This document shows, piece after piece, positions 11,330-23,695 of a stretch of DNA of 64,000 nucleotides. Below the pieces are notes generated by a model, which was not told the origin of the DNA, did no database searches, and saw only the letters and a list, made by a program, of their open reading frames with translations. This DNA comes from Maratus speciosus (taxonomy: Eukaryota > Arthropoda > Arachnida > Araneae > Salticidae), in assembly GCA_963932465.1 (NCBI GenBank), contig OZ010799.1:163304761-163368760 (forward strand). The letters are read 5' to 3'. The position numbers were made by a program, and so were the translations under genes. The stretch's first letter is position 1, and each line of letters begins with the position of its first letter.

Positions 11330-12595
11330 CCTACTAGCACTATAACTCTCGTAATTATATTCGGATTGCCCTGAAATTTTTGGATGTTATTGACGTATAC
11401 CATAGCACGATCCCTATTTCAAATGAAGTTTGTAGCATGCTTAGTTCATCTACAGGGACAGTCAAAAGTATTCCACTACATTACGGCTAATGGGAAAAAA
11501 TCGTTTCAAATGAATTTTAATGATGTTACACTCATCCAAACGTAAAAAAAAATTATATGCATTTATGAAGTGTACTGAAATATGCATTCTGTAGAATATG
11601 CGGTGCAAAGAACAGTTATTATTCATTTACAGGGCGACACAAAAGAATTCCGTTACATCATGATATAAGGGGGGGGGGATCTTTGCGGCGTATTTTAATT
11701 ATTTTAAACTATTCCATATATAATGAAAATGATATACGTCTCTGACGTTTACTATAAGTTATTTCATGTATATTACGAAGTGCATAGCACTTAGGCACAT
11801 AGCACTTAGACACAGGGATTTCAAATACTATATTGAATCAGAAGTACTGTACATTAGTGGTGATTGCTGGAAATGCCTTTTGAATTATGATATGAGTTTT
11901 TATGTTTCACTATATTTATGCATACTATATGGTGTGTATAAATGCTCTAATTTATATACAGGGCTACACAAAAGAATTCGTAAGGGTTACTGGGTATGAG
12001 CGCAAATTGCTTAAAAGAGGTTATTATATGAGTTATGCATTTTCACGCTGACCCGCATTTAGTTTATTAAGAAATGTTTGTAGGATATGGATAAAATGAT
12101 ATACTATGTCACGCAAAGAATTGGATACATGCCGTCTACGGATGATAATTTCTGAAAATATGATTTCAGTATTTTTAAGAGAGAGTTAGTTTGAATTAAA
12201 TTTTAGCTAAATAGTGGCTTGTAATAAAGGTACTAGGTAAACTACAGGGCTGTACAAAAGTATTCAAGTATTTTTCCATCTATTAGTATAAATTTTTGAA
12301 AGAGAAATTTGAACCTGTTATGCATTTTCTTGCTAAACTAAATTTTCCCATTATAGTATATATATCAACATACAGATCAAATACAGGGCTGTTCAAAAGA
12401 ATTGGAATACAAATATGGCAATGGACGGTAACTGCTCAAATCAGTTTCTTTAATATATATTTAGTTATCTTATTTACCTTATTTCAATAAATAACGAAGT
12501 ATTGTTAAAGCTTTCAGGGAGAGTTTAAAGTGTTTCATAATCTAGGCCGTACGCATGATTTTTCTTTCTTGTTTCTATAGTCAATGGTGTTTTTG
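11330..12595 (+). repeat. Dispersed repeat with recurring ACAGGGCTG motifs, copy A
   Basis: Matches 43310-45195 in inverted orientation over about 1.26 kb, and a short piece recurs at 16130-16330. A motif of the type ACAGGGCTGYNCAAAAGWATTC recurs within it at about 11452, 11629, 11957, 12242 and 12382, suggesting old internal duplication. It lacks the MITE present in copy B, so 12361-12370 is the empty site for that insertion. Short frames (11150-11374, 11766-11999, 12296-12490) are not supported as genes. Element class unknown. Confidence 0.75.
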
Positions 12596-12779
12596 AGCAA
12601 ATATTATTTGGCGCAAGAAGTTATTTTAAAACTTTTAATACTCACTTTTAAGGGCACCGAGGACACAAGATGATAACTATTGAAAGTGGACAAAATTACG
12701 TAAGATTAATCAAATTAAAAAGAGGGAGAAGAGAGATGCTTTATTTTTTTCCTTACATATATATATATACTTTTGCCAA

Positions 12780-13690
12780 GCATCAGCAATAATTTCCTAT
12801 TATGTTAACAGCGCAACTTTCTTTTTAGGTACTTTGCATTATTGTAGCAAACAAAATTTTATTATTTTTATATATATTTTTTTAAATTCTTGAAAATTCT
12901 TAAAATATAGCAATAAAATATCAGTAAATTGAGATACTGTTTCTTGTACATTTCATTTGACTGTATTTTTTTCCCTATTCAATCATGTAAAAAATGATAT
13001 TATGCAGTTTTAAGAATTGCATGTAAGAACGATAAAAGAGAAAGCGTTATAGCAGGTCCTTGCCACCAGTGTTATGATACCGGCGTTGCGTCTCACCAAT
13101 CATGAACAATAAATTCCAAATTGTGGTAAAAGTGCAACTTTCTTCTTTGTTACTTTATACAAATAAAATTTTATTATTAATATAGATTTTAGAAAATATG
13201 CTTGGTAGTTCTTAGAATATAATCCTAAAAAAATGAGTGACTTGCTATTTTTTTTCCACATTTCATTTGAAAGTACTTTTTTTTTCTTTTTTTCATATTC
13301 TACCATGTAAAATTTGAAATAATGCAGTTTTTGGAATTCAATGTATGAGCGATAAAAGCGAAATTGTTAGGGCAGGTCCTTTCCACCATAAATTCCCAAT
13401 TGTGGTAACTGAGCAAATAAAATCTTAGTTACTTTATACAATTATGGCAAACAAAATTTTATTATTAATGTAGATTTTTTTTAAATATGTTTGAAAAATC
13501 TTAAAATAAAATAAAAATATAAAAAAATCAGTAAATTTTGTTACTGTTTTTTACACATTTCATTTTAAAGTATATATTTTTTCATTTCTTTCATGTAAAA
13601 ATTAAAATTATGCGATTTTTAGAATTGAAAGTATGAACGATAAAAGCGAAAGCTTTATGGCAAGACCTTGCCACCATTTTTATGACACTG
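12780..13690. repeat. Tandem repeat, ~290-320 bp period, three diverged copies
   Basis: The landmark GGCAGGTCCTTGCCACCA (variants) occurs near 13050, 13370 and 13656, each preceded by GATAAAAGCGAAA-type sequence. Copies differ by substitutions and indels, so the array is old. The 68-codon frame at 13100-13306 is not supported. Confidence 0.75.
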
Positions 13691-14027
13691 GCGTAGCGTA
13701 CTACTTTTAAGAAAACATTTATGATATTAAGAAATTGATTACTTCTTAGTTATACTTCTTAGTTATACTTCTGGATGGCCCGTAGTGAAAACAAATAGAA
13801 TTTTGTATCTAGTAAAAAATAACACATACATACCTGGGTGCCACAGGAAACTATTTTAATATTCTGTTCGTACCAGTATTCTTCTAATATAAATTTTGGA
13901 ATATATTTCTCTTGCAAAATATTGTCAAAGTCTTTATTAAGGATTTCCGTTTTGAGAAAGTGGTGCCAGTTAGAATTAAAAAATATTTGTTTGTGGAAGC
14001 CCTGAATCACACGTATCTCGATTTTTG
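13691..14027. other. AT-rich DNA, nothing recognised
   Basis: An 83-codon minus-strand frame at 13759-14010 resembles nothing I know and has no repeat partner. The short direct repeat CTTAGTTATACTT occurs twice near 13750. Confidence 0.45.
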
Positions 14028-14275
14028 TAGTCCACCAGTGGCTGAGAGGCTCTGCTCTCGAAGTTGGTAGACGGGAGGCGCTAGTTTCAAACCCAATCGC
14101 GCCCGTCGGCCTAGCCGTTCGGAGTTTTCCGTGGTTTTCTTCGAACCTTGTGAAACCTTACGTAAATACGGGTTAGGTGCTACAGGAAACCCCCACGGAG
14201 GGCACTCTTCCTTAGGCCTATATCATTTGTGCAGATAATCGGCCGTCACAACTAACACACACTCGATATTTGCAC
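14028..14275 (+). mobile_element. tRNA-derived SINE, copy 1
   Basis: The head resembles a tRNA gene: A box TGGCTGAGAGG at about 14038 and B box GTTTCAAACCC at about 14090. The body contains GCGCCCGTCGGCCTA, GTTTTCCGTGGTTTTCTTCG and CCCCCACGGAGGGCA, and the end is CAGATAATCGGCCGTCA. The inverted copy at 21476-21714 shares all blocks. The A box looks like those of tRNA-Ser/Leu. Such elements are RNA polymerase III transcribed and moved by LINE machinery; no LINE partner is visible here. Confidence 0.87.
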
Positions 14276-14396
14276 CAACTTATAGAAACAAAAAATTTAA
14301 TTTCCCTGCATTAAATAGATTGTCTGGTATGAAATTTCTGCAAAGAACAAATTCTGTACTACACAACTTCCTGTTTTACTAATTGTGAATAACCAC

Positions 14397-14929
14397 TTAA
14401 CCCTTTATCTGCTGGCGGTACTTCTAAGTACCATTACAATAACTTGTTATAAAATTCATTTAATACATCGATTACCAGCAATACAGTTTATAATGTGTTA
14501 TAGATGCATTACTTTACCTTGTCCCAAAAGCATTGTTGGTTACACAAAAACAAAAATATTTTTAAAAGGATGATTTCTTTTGCCTTTGCATTTTTCAGTT
14601 TTCTTTTCGTTTTGGCAGGGGGGATTTTTCAATTTGGAAATATTTCTATATTTCTATTGTAAGAACGTTATGTTTGTACATTTCCTAACTCTACAAAATA
14701 CTATGAAAAATATTTAAAATAAAAGATTTAAGTGGGGTTATAAATATTGCACAAACTGCCTATAAGTTCAAACTTAATGAATCCTTCTAAATCCTTCAAT
14801 CATTCTAAAATCCTTCTAAAATTTATTAAATGATTATGTAAATCTTCTAATGTAGTTTCAAAAAATCCCGAAAAATGAATTAGAAAATAAAATTTTCATG
14901 AATTAATAATTAAGTACAGAAAGGGTTAA
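14397..14929 (+). mobile_element. piggyBac-like MITE (533 bp)
   Basis: TTAACCCTTTATCTGC at the left and ACAGAAAGGGTTAA at the right. A perfect palindrome GGTACTT-CT-AAGTACC lies at 14417-14432, 20 bp from the left end. The interior is AT-rich with short repeats of AAATCCTTCTA; a 62-codon frame at 14385-14573 is incidental. Confidence 0.8.
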
Positions 14930-15329
14930 ACATTACCAAAAAAAAATTCAATTGCATGCACATTAAATCGATTATACGACAAGTGCTTTCTTCAAGGAAT
15001 AAATTCCTATTTTTTGGCGGGGGGTGGATAAATCCTTTAAAACTTCTGAAAAAGATTACTCCCAGTCTGTGCTGACATTTCATAAACTGATGATGTTCAT
15101 TTTGACGTAATGGATGTTTTTTTGGTTACTCAACTATGATGAAGACTAAAATATTTTTTCATCATTGTCGAATGATATATTAGAGACAATCTTTCCAATG
15201 TTTCCTAATGCATTTTGAATTTTTTTTTATGAAATTCAATATGCATTATTCCAAAAACATTTTTCAAATAGCAGGTTGCTCTTATACAAGGTGGTCCATT
15301 TGTTGATTTTTTAATGAAGGAAAACGCAT

Positions 15330-15806
15330 TTTTTATGAGTGAAAATAGAAATTCATTACTGAACGTGGAAGGTGGGACTATGCCATTTATGTATGTAATA
15401 CAATATCGCACATGCGGCCACCGCCGCTCCGCTTACATGCCATCATCCGGACATCAAAATTTTCGATGACTTTTCCCTGAGCGGATCCATGGCCAAAATT
15501 TCAGCCCGGCTGTTACATTTGAGGTCTTGGATTGTGCTGTGAGTATTGGTGTATACTTTATTTTTCAGAAACACCCCAAAGGATATAATCAATTGGGGTT
15601 AAATCGCATGAACTTAGCGACCAATTCACATCATAATTTCTTGAAATTTGCGATCTAGAAATTTCTCGTTCAAAAAGTTGATGATTCGGCGAGCAGTGTG
15701 TGCCGTTGCACCGTTGTTGTGTTGTCAACGAGTCCATAATTACAAATGGCGCACATTTGACAGTTCCTTCATAGTTAAAAAAAGAACCAACAGATTGACC
15801 ACCCAA
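15330..15806 (-). pseudogene. Decayed Tc1/mariner-superfamily transposase fragment
   Basis: On the minus strand 15806-15558 translates to a piece containing QQRCNGTHCSPNHQLF, then LFEREISRSQISRNYDVNW, then SCDLTPIDYILWGV. This matches the C-terminal part of the catalytic core of IS630/Tc1/mariner transposases, where the third acidic residue lies in the PxDL(x)PxDY(F/I)LWG motif. Beyond that the frame breaks, and the lower-coordinate part (to about 15330) continues in other frames. A TATACAAGGTGGTCCATTT block near 15284 may be the element's 3' end. The D-x-N (first and second catalytic) regions are not recoverable with confidence. No transposition function. Confidence 0.65.
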
Positions 15807-15849
15807 TATTATTGTAAAAGTGTTTAGTAAGTATGATTTTAATTAACCT

Positions 15850-16489
15850 TCTAATACCCATGTTACAAAGTATTCCAGAAATTGAGAATCGGAATTCATT
15901 CCAGAAAATCTAAATAGTAAATTCATGGAACCAAGAGTTAAATGATATCTAAAAGTATACACTTCTCATGTGTACTACGGAGATCCACAGAGAATGTACA
16001 TTCTTCAAAGATGGAAAAAAAGTCAATTTGTCCACCAGAAGTAATAAACATTGATAACGCAGATCGAAACAAGTTGGAAATTGCAGGTCAGACATTGCAA
16101 TCGAGTGCGTGCGTACTATAACTAGTTTTATAAATATTTTTTGCGCCGCATATTGTACTGAATGTATATTTTAGTGCACTTCATATGTGCATATCAATTT
16201 CATTCTGTTCGAAAAGCTATAACATTAGTATAATAACAGTATATATCATTAAAATGCACTTGAAATATTTTTTTCCCATTGGCCGCAATGTAACGGGAAA
16301 ATTTTGACTTTCCCTGTAATTAAATTATGTATCCGATTTTCATAACATTTGAAATTACTCAACAAAATTTTGCAACAATTATATATTTAAAATTTCAGAC
16401 CATTCGGTTGGGTAGTTTTTACTCTGTTGCATGCGGGCGGACAGACAGACAAACAGACAGATGGACCGAACGACGGCTATAGATGTTAC
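15850..16489. repeat. Diverged satellite unit and a fragment of the dispersed repeat
   Basis: About 15890-16010 contains ATCCACAGAGAATGTACATT, a diverged unit of the array that follows. About 16130-16330 matches the dispersed repeat of 11330-12595 in inverted orientation (AATGTAACGGGAAAATTTT block). 16438-16462 is a GACA-rich stretch. Confidence 0.65.
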
Positions 16490-18670
16490 GTATTTATGTA
16501 ATTACGAACGCACCTAAAATGATATAAGCTGTATTTAATATTTGAATTTGTATAACAGTGATAGTTTCTTTAGTCTTATCTGATATGTTTACAACTTTCT
16601 CAAAAACAAAATTAGGATACATTTTGCATGTTATCTTTTGGTATAATGCACAATGTGTCCTAATTTTGCTTTCCAAATGAATACGTTTTGTCTAGATCAT
16701 TTTAATGGAACGAGATGTCAAATGCTACCTAAAAGTATAAACTCCTCAGACGTATTACTTGGATACACAGAGAATGTGCATTATTCCAAGAAAGAAAAAA
16801 TAAAATGAATGTGTCAAGCCAAGACAGATGCGCTGATATCTCAGACGAAAAAAAATATATAAGCTGTATTTAATATTGGAATTTGTATAACAATGATAGT
16901 TTCTTTAATTTTATCTCAGGTGTTTAGCCCTTTCTCAACGTGTAATATGACGTAATTTTGTTTTCAAAATGAATACGTTTTGTCCGATTTCTTTTAGTGG
17001 AAACAACAAGCAAATGTTAGCTGAAATTATAAACTTCTCATCCGTATTACATGGATCCACAGAGAATGTCCATTATTTGAAGACCGAAAGAATTGAAATC
17101 AATTTCCCCACCGCAAATAGATGTGTTGATATCCCTGACCGAAAAAGTATATAAGCTATATTTAATATATAGAATTTGTATAACAATGATAGTTTCTTTA
17201 ATTTTATCTCAGGTGTTTAGCCCTTTCTCAACGTGTAATATGACGTAATTTTGTTTTCAAAATGAATACGTTTTGTCCGATTTCTTTTAGTGGAAACAAC
17301 AAGCAAATGTTAGCTGAAATTATAAACTTCTCATCCGTATTACATGGATCTACAGAGAATGTCCATTATTTGAAGACCGACAGAATTGAAATCAATTTCC
17401 CCACCGCAAATAGATGTGTTGATATCTCTGACCGAAAAAGTATATAAGCTATATTTAATATTAGAATTTGTATAACAATGATAGTTTCTTTAATTTTATC
17501 TCAGGTGTTTAGCCCTTTCTCAACGTGTAATATGACGTAATTTTGTTTTTAAAATGAATACGTTTTGTCCGATTTCTTTTAGTGGAAACAACAAGCAAAT
17601 GTTAGCTGAAATTATAAACTTCTCATCTGTATTACATGGATCCACAGAGAATGTCCATTATTTGAAGATCGAAAGAATTGAAATCAATTTCCCCACCGCA
17701 AATAGATGTGTTGATATCCCTGACCGAAAAAGTATATAAGCTATATTTAATATTAGAATTTGTATAACAATGATAGTTTCTTTAATTTTATCTCAGGTGT
17801 TTATCCCTTTCTCAACTTGTAATATGACGTAATTTTGTTTTCAAAATGAATACGTTTTGTCCGATTTCTTTTAGTGGAAACAACAAGCAAATGTTAGCTG
17901 AAATTATAAACTTCTCATCCATATTACATAGATCCACAGAGAATGTCCATTATTTGAAGACCGAAAGAATTGAAATCAATTTCCCCACCGCAAATAGATG
18001 TGTTGATATCCCTGACCGAAAAAGTATATAAGCTATATTTAATATTAGAATTTGTATAACAGTGATATTTTCTTCAACGTTATCTTATGTGTTCAGCGCT
18101 TTTTTTTAAAATATATAACGTATAATATGTCATAATTTTCTTTACAGTATGAACATGTCATGTCTAATTTTTATCGGTGGAATCAGAATACGAATGTTAC
18201 CTAAAATCATAAACTCTACATGCGTATTACATCGATCCACAGAGAATGTGCATTCTTTCAAGATATAAAAAATAAAATCAGTTTGCAAACTCCAAATATG
18301 TGCATTGTGCAAATATGCACATGTGCAAAATGTGCAAATTGTGCTCCAAATATGTGCATATACCAGACAAAAAAAAATATAAGTTGTATTTAGTATTTGA
18401 ATTTGTAATTTAGTGACAGTTTCTTTAATATTATCTGACGTCTTTCGGCGTCTCTCAAAAAATGTAACATATGTAATGCCGTAATTTTGTTTTCAAAATG
18501 AATACAATTTGTCAAATTTCTTTTAGTGGTTCCAGACATAAAATATTACCTAAAAATAAAACTCCACATGCGTGTTACATAGATTCCCAGAGAATATGAA
18601 TTCCTTCGAGAAAAAAAAATAAAATCGATCCTCCCTCCCCAAGAGTGTGTGTTTCACATATAAAAAATAT
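16490..18670 (+). repeat. Tandem array, ~292 bp unit, homogenised centre
   Basis: Four nearly identical units start at about 16968, 17261, 17553 and 17845 (spacing 293, 292, 292). Diverged units flank them at about 16680, 18148 and 18498. Landmarks are GAATACGTTTTGTC, TCCACAGAGAATGTCCATTA and CCGAAAAAGTATATAAGCT. Each central unit carries the same 61-codon frame starting MNTFCPISFSGNNK. Changes between copies are five amino-acid replacing against two silent, so there is no sign of selection on a protein. Best read as satellite-like DNA grown by unequal exchange. Confidence 0.92.
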
Positions 18671-19699
18671 ATAAGCTCTGTTGGAAACATTCTCACTTAA
18701 ACAAATAACAAACAGCTCACGCATATAAAATGTTACAGTATAAAACCCACAGTAACGATTGAATGAGTTTTATACGACTGAATAAAATTCAAACACTTTT
18801 ATAGAATTTGGAATTCTTATTATCAACCTTTAAATCGATTATATGTCAAGTACTTTCTTTAAAGAAGACGTTTCTATTTTGTTTTGTTTTATGAATAAAT
18901 ATTTAAAAGGTATTGAATGTTTTCTCGAATTGTGTATTGATATTCTTCCTTTTGATATGAAAGATTTCTTCTTTATTTGCTCAATTTTGAATAACACTGA
19001 AATTTACTTTCGGCAAGATAAAATGGCATAAATGAATACATTCTTTCAAGAATATATTCTTCCAACATAAAATTATATCTACCATGATAAATAGAATATA
19101 TACAACAGATATAAAGTAAAATATAATATTTGAAACTTCTATTTTAACATAAGATAGTACTTTGCAGGTTAGATACACTGATCACAGCCCTGAATAGAAT
19201 AGACATTGGAAGAAGGAAACTGTAATTCTTATCACGAAATTTTGAATAGTAATTTCATTTTATTTTATTCAGGGAAGATCTCGGAATTTCTGAATAAACA
19301 ATTTGCCAGATCTGCGAATAAATGGATTTGCTTGCTACACGTCAAAAACTCTGAAAATGCCTCCTGCCTACAAAGTGTTAGTAAACATCAGTTGCAGATC
19401 ACATTGTCAACCAGCAATTTCAATTAATGTTTCATAACAAACTTTCAAGGAAGTTTTTACAGTGCAATGGGCAATCAAACCCATTTAGAAAAACTTGTGG
19501 GAATCAGCATGCCAAGATTAAATAGCTGAATTGGTCATTGATAGCCATAAAAGCGAATAGGATATGTGAAATATTAAGATTTCAAATGCTTTAAAATATT
19601 TTTTAAATATTTGGTGGCTTAATAAGCATGAAAAGTTCTACAGAAATTAATAATATTCTTACTGAACAGAAACAAACGCATTTATGGAAATTAAATGTC
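18671..19699. other. AT-rich DNA, nothing recognised
   Basis: About 1 kb. Frames of 62-73 codons at 18843-19031, 18981-19178 and 19206-19427 overlap on opposite strands and carry no recognisable domain. No repeat partner was found in the window. Confidence 0.45.
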
Positions 19700-19907
19700 T
19701 CAACTCCTTGTGGGACGAGCGACCGGTATACGTGCCACTTAAAGTTCTCAGAATAATTCATTATTCTCACCAGTTATTAAAATGGTAAAGTTTTATTTAT
19801 TAATCAGAGCACTTTCGAAATTCAATCACAGAAAATTTTCTCTTTTGAAAAACCGGTGACAAAAGATTAAAAATTAAGCAAAAGGCTCTCGTCGCGAAAG
19901 GGGTTAA
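19700..19907. mobile_element. piggyBac-like MITE, same family as 1456-1663
   Basis: The right end AAAGGGGTTAA is intact; the left TTAA has become TCAA. Shared blocks include GGGACGAGCGAC, GTATACGTGCC, CTCACCAGT and GGTGACAAAAGATTAAAAAT. The palindrome seen in the sister copy is here damaged (CCGGTATACGTG). Confidence 0.8.
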
Positions 19908-20071
19908 CGGACAAAAATATTTATACAGCAAACCCTAAAATTTTTAGCCAATTAGATTCTCTTTTATTGCTAATTCTGACCTCTGCAGAAATAATTCAAA
20001 TTACTCATTTCAACCGCAGGACAGGCTAAAAACTGTGGCCTTTTACCTTTAATTAATTGCTATCCTTTTCC

Positions 20072-20277
20072 ACTGGTGAGAAGTGTTGCCAGATTGGGAA
20101 TTTTTTTAATTCAGTTTATTTGACTGTAACCACTTTTTTAAAATATTGTAATTCGCTTATATTTCAGAATTTTTAATCTATTTTGAAATAGGTCGAATAT
20201 TTCTATTTAAAAAAAGCGGTGATAATCAACAATCTGGGGACAAAAATGTCCTCAATCTGCAACACTGCTGGTGAGAC
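20072..20277. mobile_element. Short TIR element (GTGTTGC ends)
   Basis: CACTGGTGAGAAGTGTTGC at the left and the complement of GCAACACTGCTGGTGAG at the right form imperfect inverted repeats. The ends resemble the GTGTTGCCAGTGG block of the hairpin element at 34709-34982. Class unknown. Confidence 0.5.
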
Positions 20278-21475
20278 TTTATAGTCCAGGCAATAGGGAA
20301 TTTTACGTAGCAAAATTAATGGTAGTTCTGGAAATCGTCTTTCTTTATGTTTTTTGGGTCGCTAAATCCGAATTTGTAACTTCCCATCAAAATTTCCCCC
20401 GGCAGCCCCCCAAATTTTGGTAACAAGCCCCCCCCCAAAAAAAGGTTTTTATTAAACAAATCAATTTTTTTATTGTTTTATGGGAAAGGTATCTTAAAAT
20501 TCAGAAAGTAGACAAAATTTGCAACAAATTAGATGTATGATATTATGACTTAGGATGAAGGGGAAGGGGGATCTGCCTCGGAACATGCGCGCGGTGCTGC
20601 GTGGACTAAGTTACGCAACTCCACTTAACCACTCACACATTTACATTCGCCCTCCCATCTCCCCTCCGAATTTTCCTTATAAGGTTTACTTTAAGTTTTT
20701 TGGGTTGCTGAATCCGAATTTTTAACTTACCCGCAAAATACCCCCCCCCCCCCCCCGAAAACACCCCAAAATAGTTGTTATTACCTTAAATTTCTTATTG
20801 TTTTAGGGAAAAAGCATTGCAAAATTCAGAAACTAGACAAAATTTGCAACAAATAGGATATATGACATTATGACGTAGGATAAACGGGGAGAGAGGGGGC
20901 TGCCTTGGAACATTCCCCGCGCGCTTTTCTCAAAAACCAAATTTTTTCAAAAAATCAATTTTTTTTTTTTTTTTTTTTTGGGGGGGGGTTGCCGGGTGAA
21001 ATATTGGTGGGAAGTTACAAAATCGGATTCAGTGACCCAAGAAACATAAAGTGAGTCGAAATCCAGAACTGGTATTAATTTTTTCCGCTAATATCCCCTA
21101 CTGTTTGGACTTCACAACTTAGTGCACGTAGCGCCGCAGTGCATGTTCAGAGGCAGCCTTCCCCTTCCCCGTTCATACTACTGTCGTGTAGAAATCTACA
21201 CAACAAGGCTTGTTATTACTTTAACTAATTAAATAATTTTCGCACGATCCAATAACATTTAAAAATAATTGAATTCTCGGAAAAGAATTCTTTAGTAATT
21301 AATTAATACAATAAATTAAAATAACATAAAAATACTCCAAAATTAAAGTATATTAAAATGAATAATTATATAATGCGTAGAAAAAATAAAAATATATATG
21401 TTGTTTGATATTGGTATGTTTAGAAAGAAATAAGGAATATGAATTGTGAATTTATTTTGTATTAATATTGAGTTG

Positions 21476-21714
21476 AGTTGGGTTGATTTTTTGACGGCCA
21501 ATTATCTGCACGAGGGATATAGGCCCGGGCGAAGTGCCCTCCGTGGGGGTCTTTCTAAGGGAACCTAATCCGTATTAACGCATGGAAGATCCACAGCTCG
21601 AAGAAAACCACGAAAACTCCGAACGATTAGGCCGACGGGCGCGATTGGGATCGAACCCAGCACCTCCCGTCTACCAGCTTCGAGAGCAGAACCTCTCGGC
21701 CACTGGTGGGGCCA
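21476..21714 (-). mobile_element. tRNA-derived SINE, copy 2
   Basis: Minus-strand copy of the SINE at 14028-14275. Here the promoter boxes are better kept: A box TGGCCGAGAGGTTCTG and B box GGTTCGATCCC. The body has GCGCCCGTCGGCCTA and CCCCCACGGAGGGCA and ends CAGATAATTGGCCGTCA. It lies inside the 2.5 kb insertion. The minus frame 21671-21919 is not supported as a gene. Confidence 0.88.
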
Positions 21715-22286
21715 TATTAATATTGAAAATTAAAAATTTCGAATTGTAAATATTTATATGTGCAAAAACAGCGTAATAAAATAAAACTCCCCAAATAGGA
21801 CCAGACAGAAAATAGGAAATTACAGATAAAGCAAACAGTACTGACGCCAGGCTTGGACAGAAAATGTATAGCGAAAGAATAGAAAATTTACGATGTTGAA
21901 ACCATAAATTTTCTATCAATTAAGATGGTTTTACAACACTCGACGTGGGTGGTGATTTCCAATGAGAAACCTGATGCAAGGGGCAAAATTAAGTTAATGC
22001 TATGCAGGGAAAAATAAATAGCCACGCCCATAGATGGGGATATCTAGAGTACCAATAAGGGACCAGGAGTAGCCTCCAATCAGAATGACAGCTCTGGGTT
22101 AATTTAGCCCTCCCAAAAAAATTGGATCTTGGAGGATGGAAGGAGAGAAAATTATTAAGTCTTGTGTCTCGTCCTCAAGAGGTTCTATAACATTTTAAGA
22201 AGTAACTTCCTCTAAGACAATCCAGATACTTCGTAATTTTACATCAACTTCCTTCGCAGCAAATTTTAAGGACAATGCAAAATTTA

Positions 22287-22500
22287 GTGATGGAAATGAA
22301 TGCTGAGAGCAGACCGATGCTTGTCAAGATCTATTAATGAAGATCGCTGAGAGCAGACAAGTCTTTGTCACAAAAAAAAATGATTGATGCAGAAAAAAAG
22401 GAAATGATGATGGAAATTAATGCTGAGAGCAGACCTATCCTTGTCAAGATCTATTGACGAAGATCGCTGAGAGCAGACAAGTCTTTGAAAATAAATTGAT
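22287..22500. repeat. Two-copy tandem duplication, ~130 bp
   Basis: AATGCTGAGAGCAGACC, then CTTGTCAAGATCTATT, then GAAGATCGCTGAGAGCAGAC, then AAGTCTTTG occur in the same order twice. Part of the 2.5 kb insertion. Confidence 0.82.
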
Positions 22501-22716
22501 GCAGAATTTTACAGAAGTATTCACCTGATTTGGAGATATAAGTTCAGTGGATAGTAGAGAGATGTATGGAGTGTCTGCAGACTTTGCCAATGAAAGCGTA
22601 CATTGTGGAGTTGGAGCTCGAATAATTTTCATGCGTCATAGAGTGCCTAAAGAAAGTGAAATTGGTTGGTGAAAGATCCCCATGAACTCTATATATATAA
22701 ATAAAAAAAAAAAAAA

Positions 22717-22840
22717 ACTTCATGCCCAGATGAACTCATTTGTGTTTGCTTTGGATTCCATGAACTATACATATAAAAACAAGGAACTTTATGCCCAGAT
22801 GAACTCGTTTGTGTTTGCTTTGGATTCCATGAACTATGAT
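22717..22840. repeat. Two-copy tandem duplication, ~67 bp
   Basis: ATGCCCAGATGAACTC, then GTTTGTGTTTGCTTTGG, then ATTCCATGAACTAT occurs twice, the copies separated by a short A-rich stretch. The small minus-strand frame 22689-22877 is a translation of this repeat. Confidence 0.82.
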
Positions 22841-23695
22841 AGAACTGTATAAATTGGATGATTACAGAAAAGATCAAAGTCTATTTGGGTGAGAAATTCC
22901 TTATATTTATTTCAATATATATTCGTGGCTATTGTTTTCATGTTTTCTTATAATGTGTACATTTAATATTAAGCAACTAATTTTCTAAATTTTCATTAAA
23001 GTACATAATCTTATGTCATTGAATATTATGATTAATTGTGATAAAGATTTTAATGATAACGGGAATATTATCTTTCCATAAATAAAATTTTGATTAGTGT
23101 TTTGGCAAAAGCCTCATCATCGGATCGTGCTGTGAACGAAAGGGCAAGTATAAGATAACATAAATTAATGAAAAAAAAAGTGACAAAATAAAATTTTGAT
23201 GAAAAATTTGCTGTTCTAATTAGAATGGAACTATGTTATATTGTAATAAAAATAAGGGATAATTTGAATGTTAATCTAAAAAGATTATTGTGATATAACA
23301 AATCATATTGGAATCATGAATTTTATATAAATGAAAATAAAGTTTGTTTATGTATGTATACTTATATGTCTTTCTTTTGAACTCCTTCCTGATTCCCTTT
23401 TAGATAATATTCATAAATTATGGTATCTAAAGAACTAATATTTTGAAATTATTAGAATTGGACGTTTCTCTGTGCAACCTACAAGTTCGATATTTCCATT
23501 TCAACGTTAAATAAGGCGTCCTTGAGTTATTGTCAAAATTAATTTTATTCCAAAATTTTCTTCTCTTCTAATTTATTAATTAACATTATCCCATTTCATC
23601 TTTTCACAACGCAGATCGGGATAACAGTTTCTATTGTGCTAATCATTTTACTGTTGCGTGACCCTGTATGTTATGGCATCAAAATTGTCACAACA
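22841..23695. other. Right part of the 2.5 kb insertion, no recognised gene
   Basis: AT-rich sequence with no conserved frame. No gag, protease, reverse transcriptase or transposase motif on either strand. Confidence 0.45.

Larger units (their letters stand above)
21182..23695. mobile_element. 2.5 kb insertion with TG...CA ends, unclassified
   Basis: Its edges are set by comparison with foldback copy 1 (junction at about 5310). The insert starts TGTCGTGTAGAAATC and ends GTCACAACA, and is flanked by ACTAC on the left and CCTAC on the right, a 4-of-5 match to a 5 bp duplication. TG...CA ends with a 5 bp duplication fit an LTR retroelement. However, there is no direct repeat between the two ends and no gag or pol, so this would be a solo LTR of unusual length or another element type. 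It contains a SINE and two tandem duplications. Confidence 0.55.

Noticed and set aside
16969..18031. Four repeated 61-codon ORFs starting MNTFCPISFSGNNK that look like a peptide array
   Set aside because: They are frames inside a 292 bp non-coding tandem unit. Differences between copies are mostly replacing (five against two silent), and flanking diverged units do not keep the frame.
16490..18670. Regular direct repeats considered as CRISPR
   Set aside because: Units are ~292 bp with no short repeat/spacer alternation, in a eukaryotic context full of transposons.
21182..23695. Complete LTR retrotransposon
   Set aside because: No terminal direct repeats, primer-binding site or pol motifs could be found within the insert.
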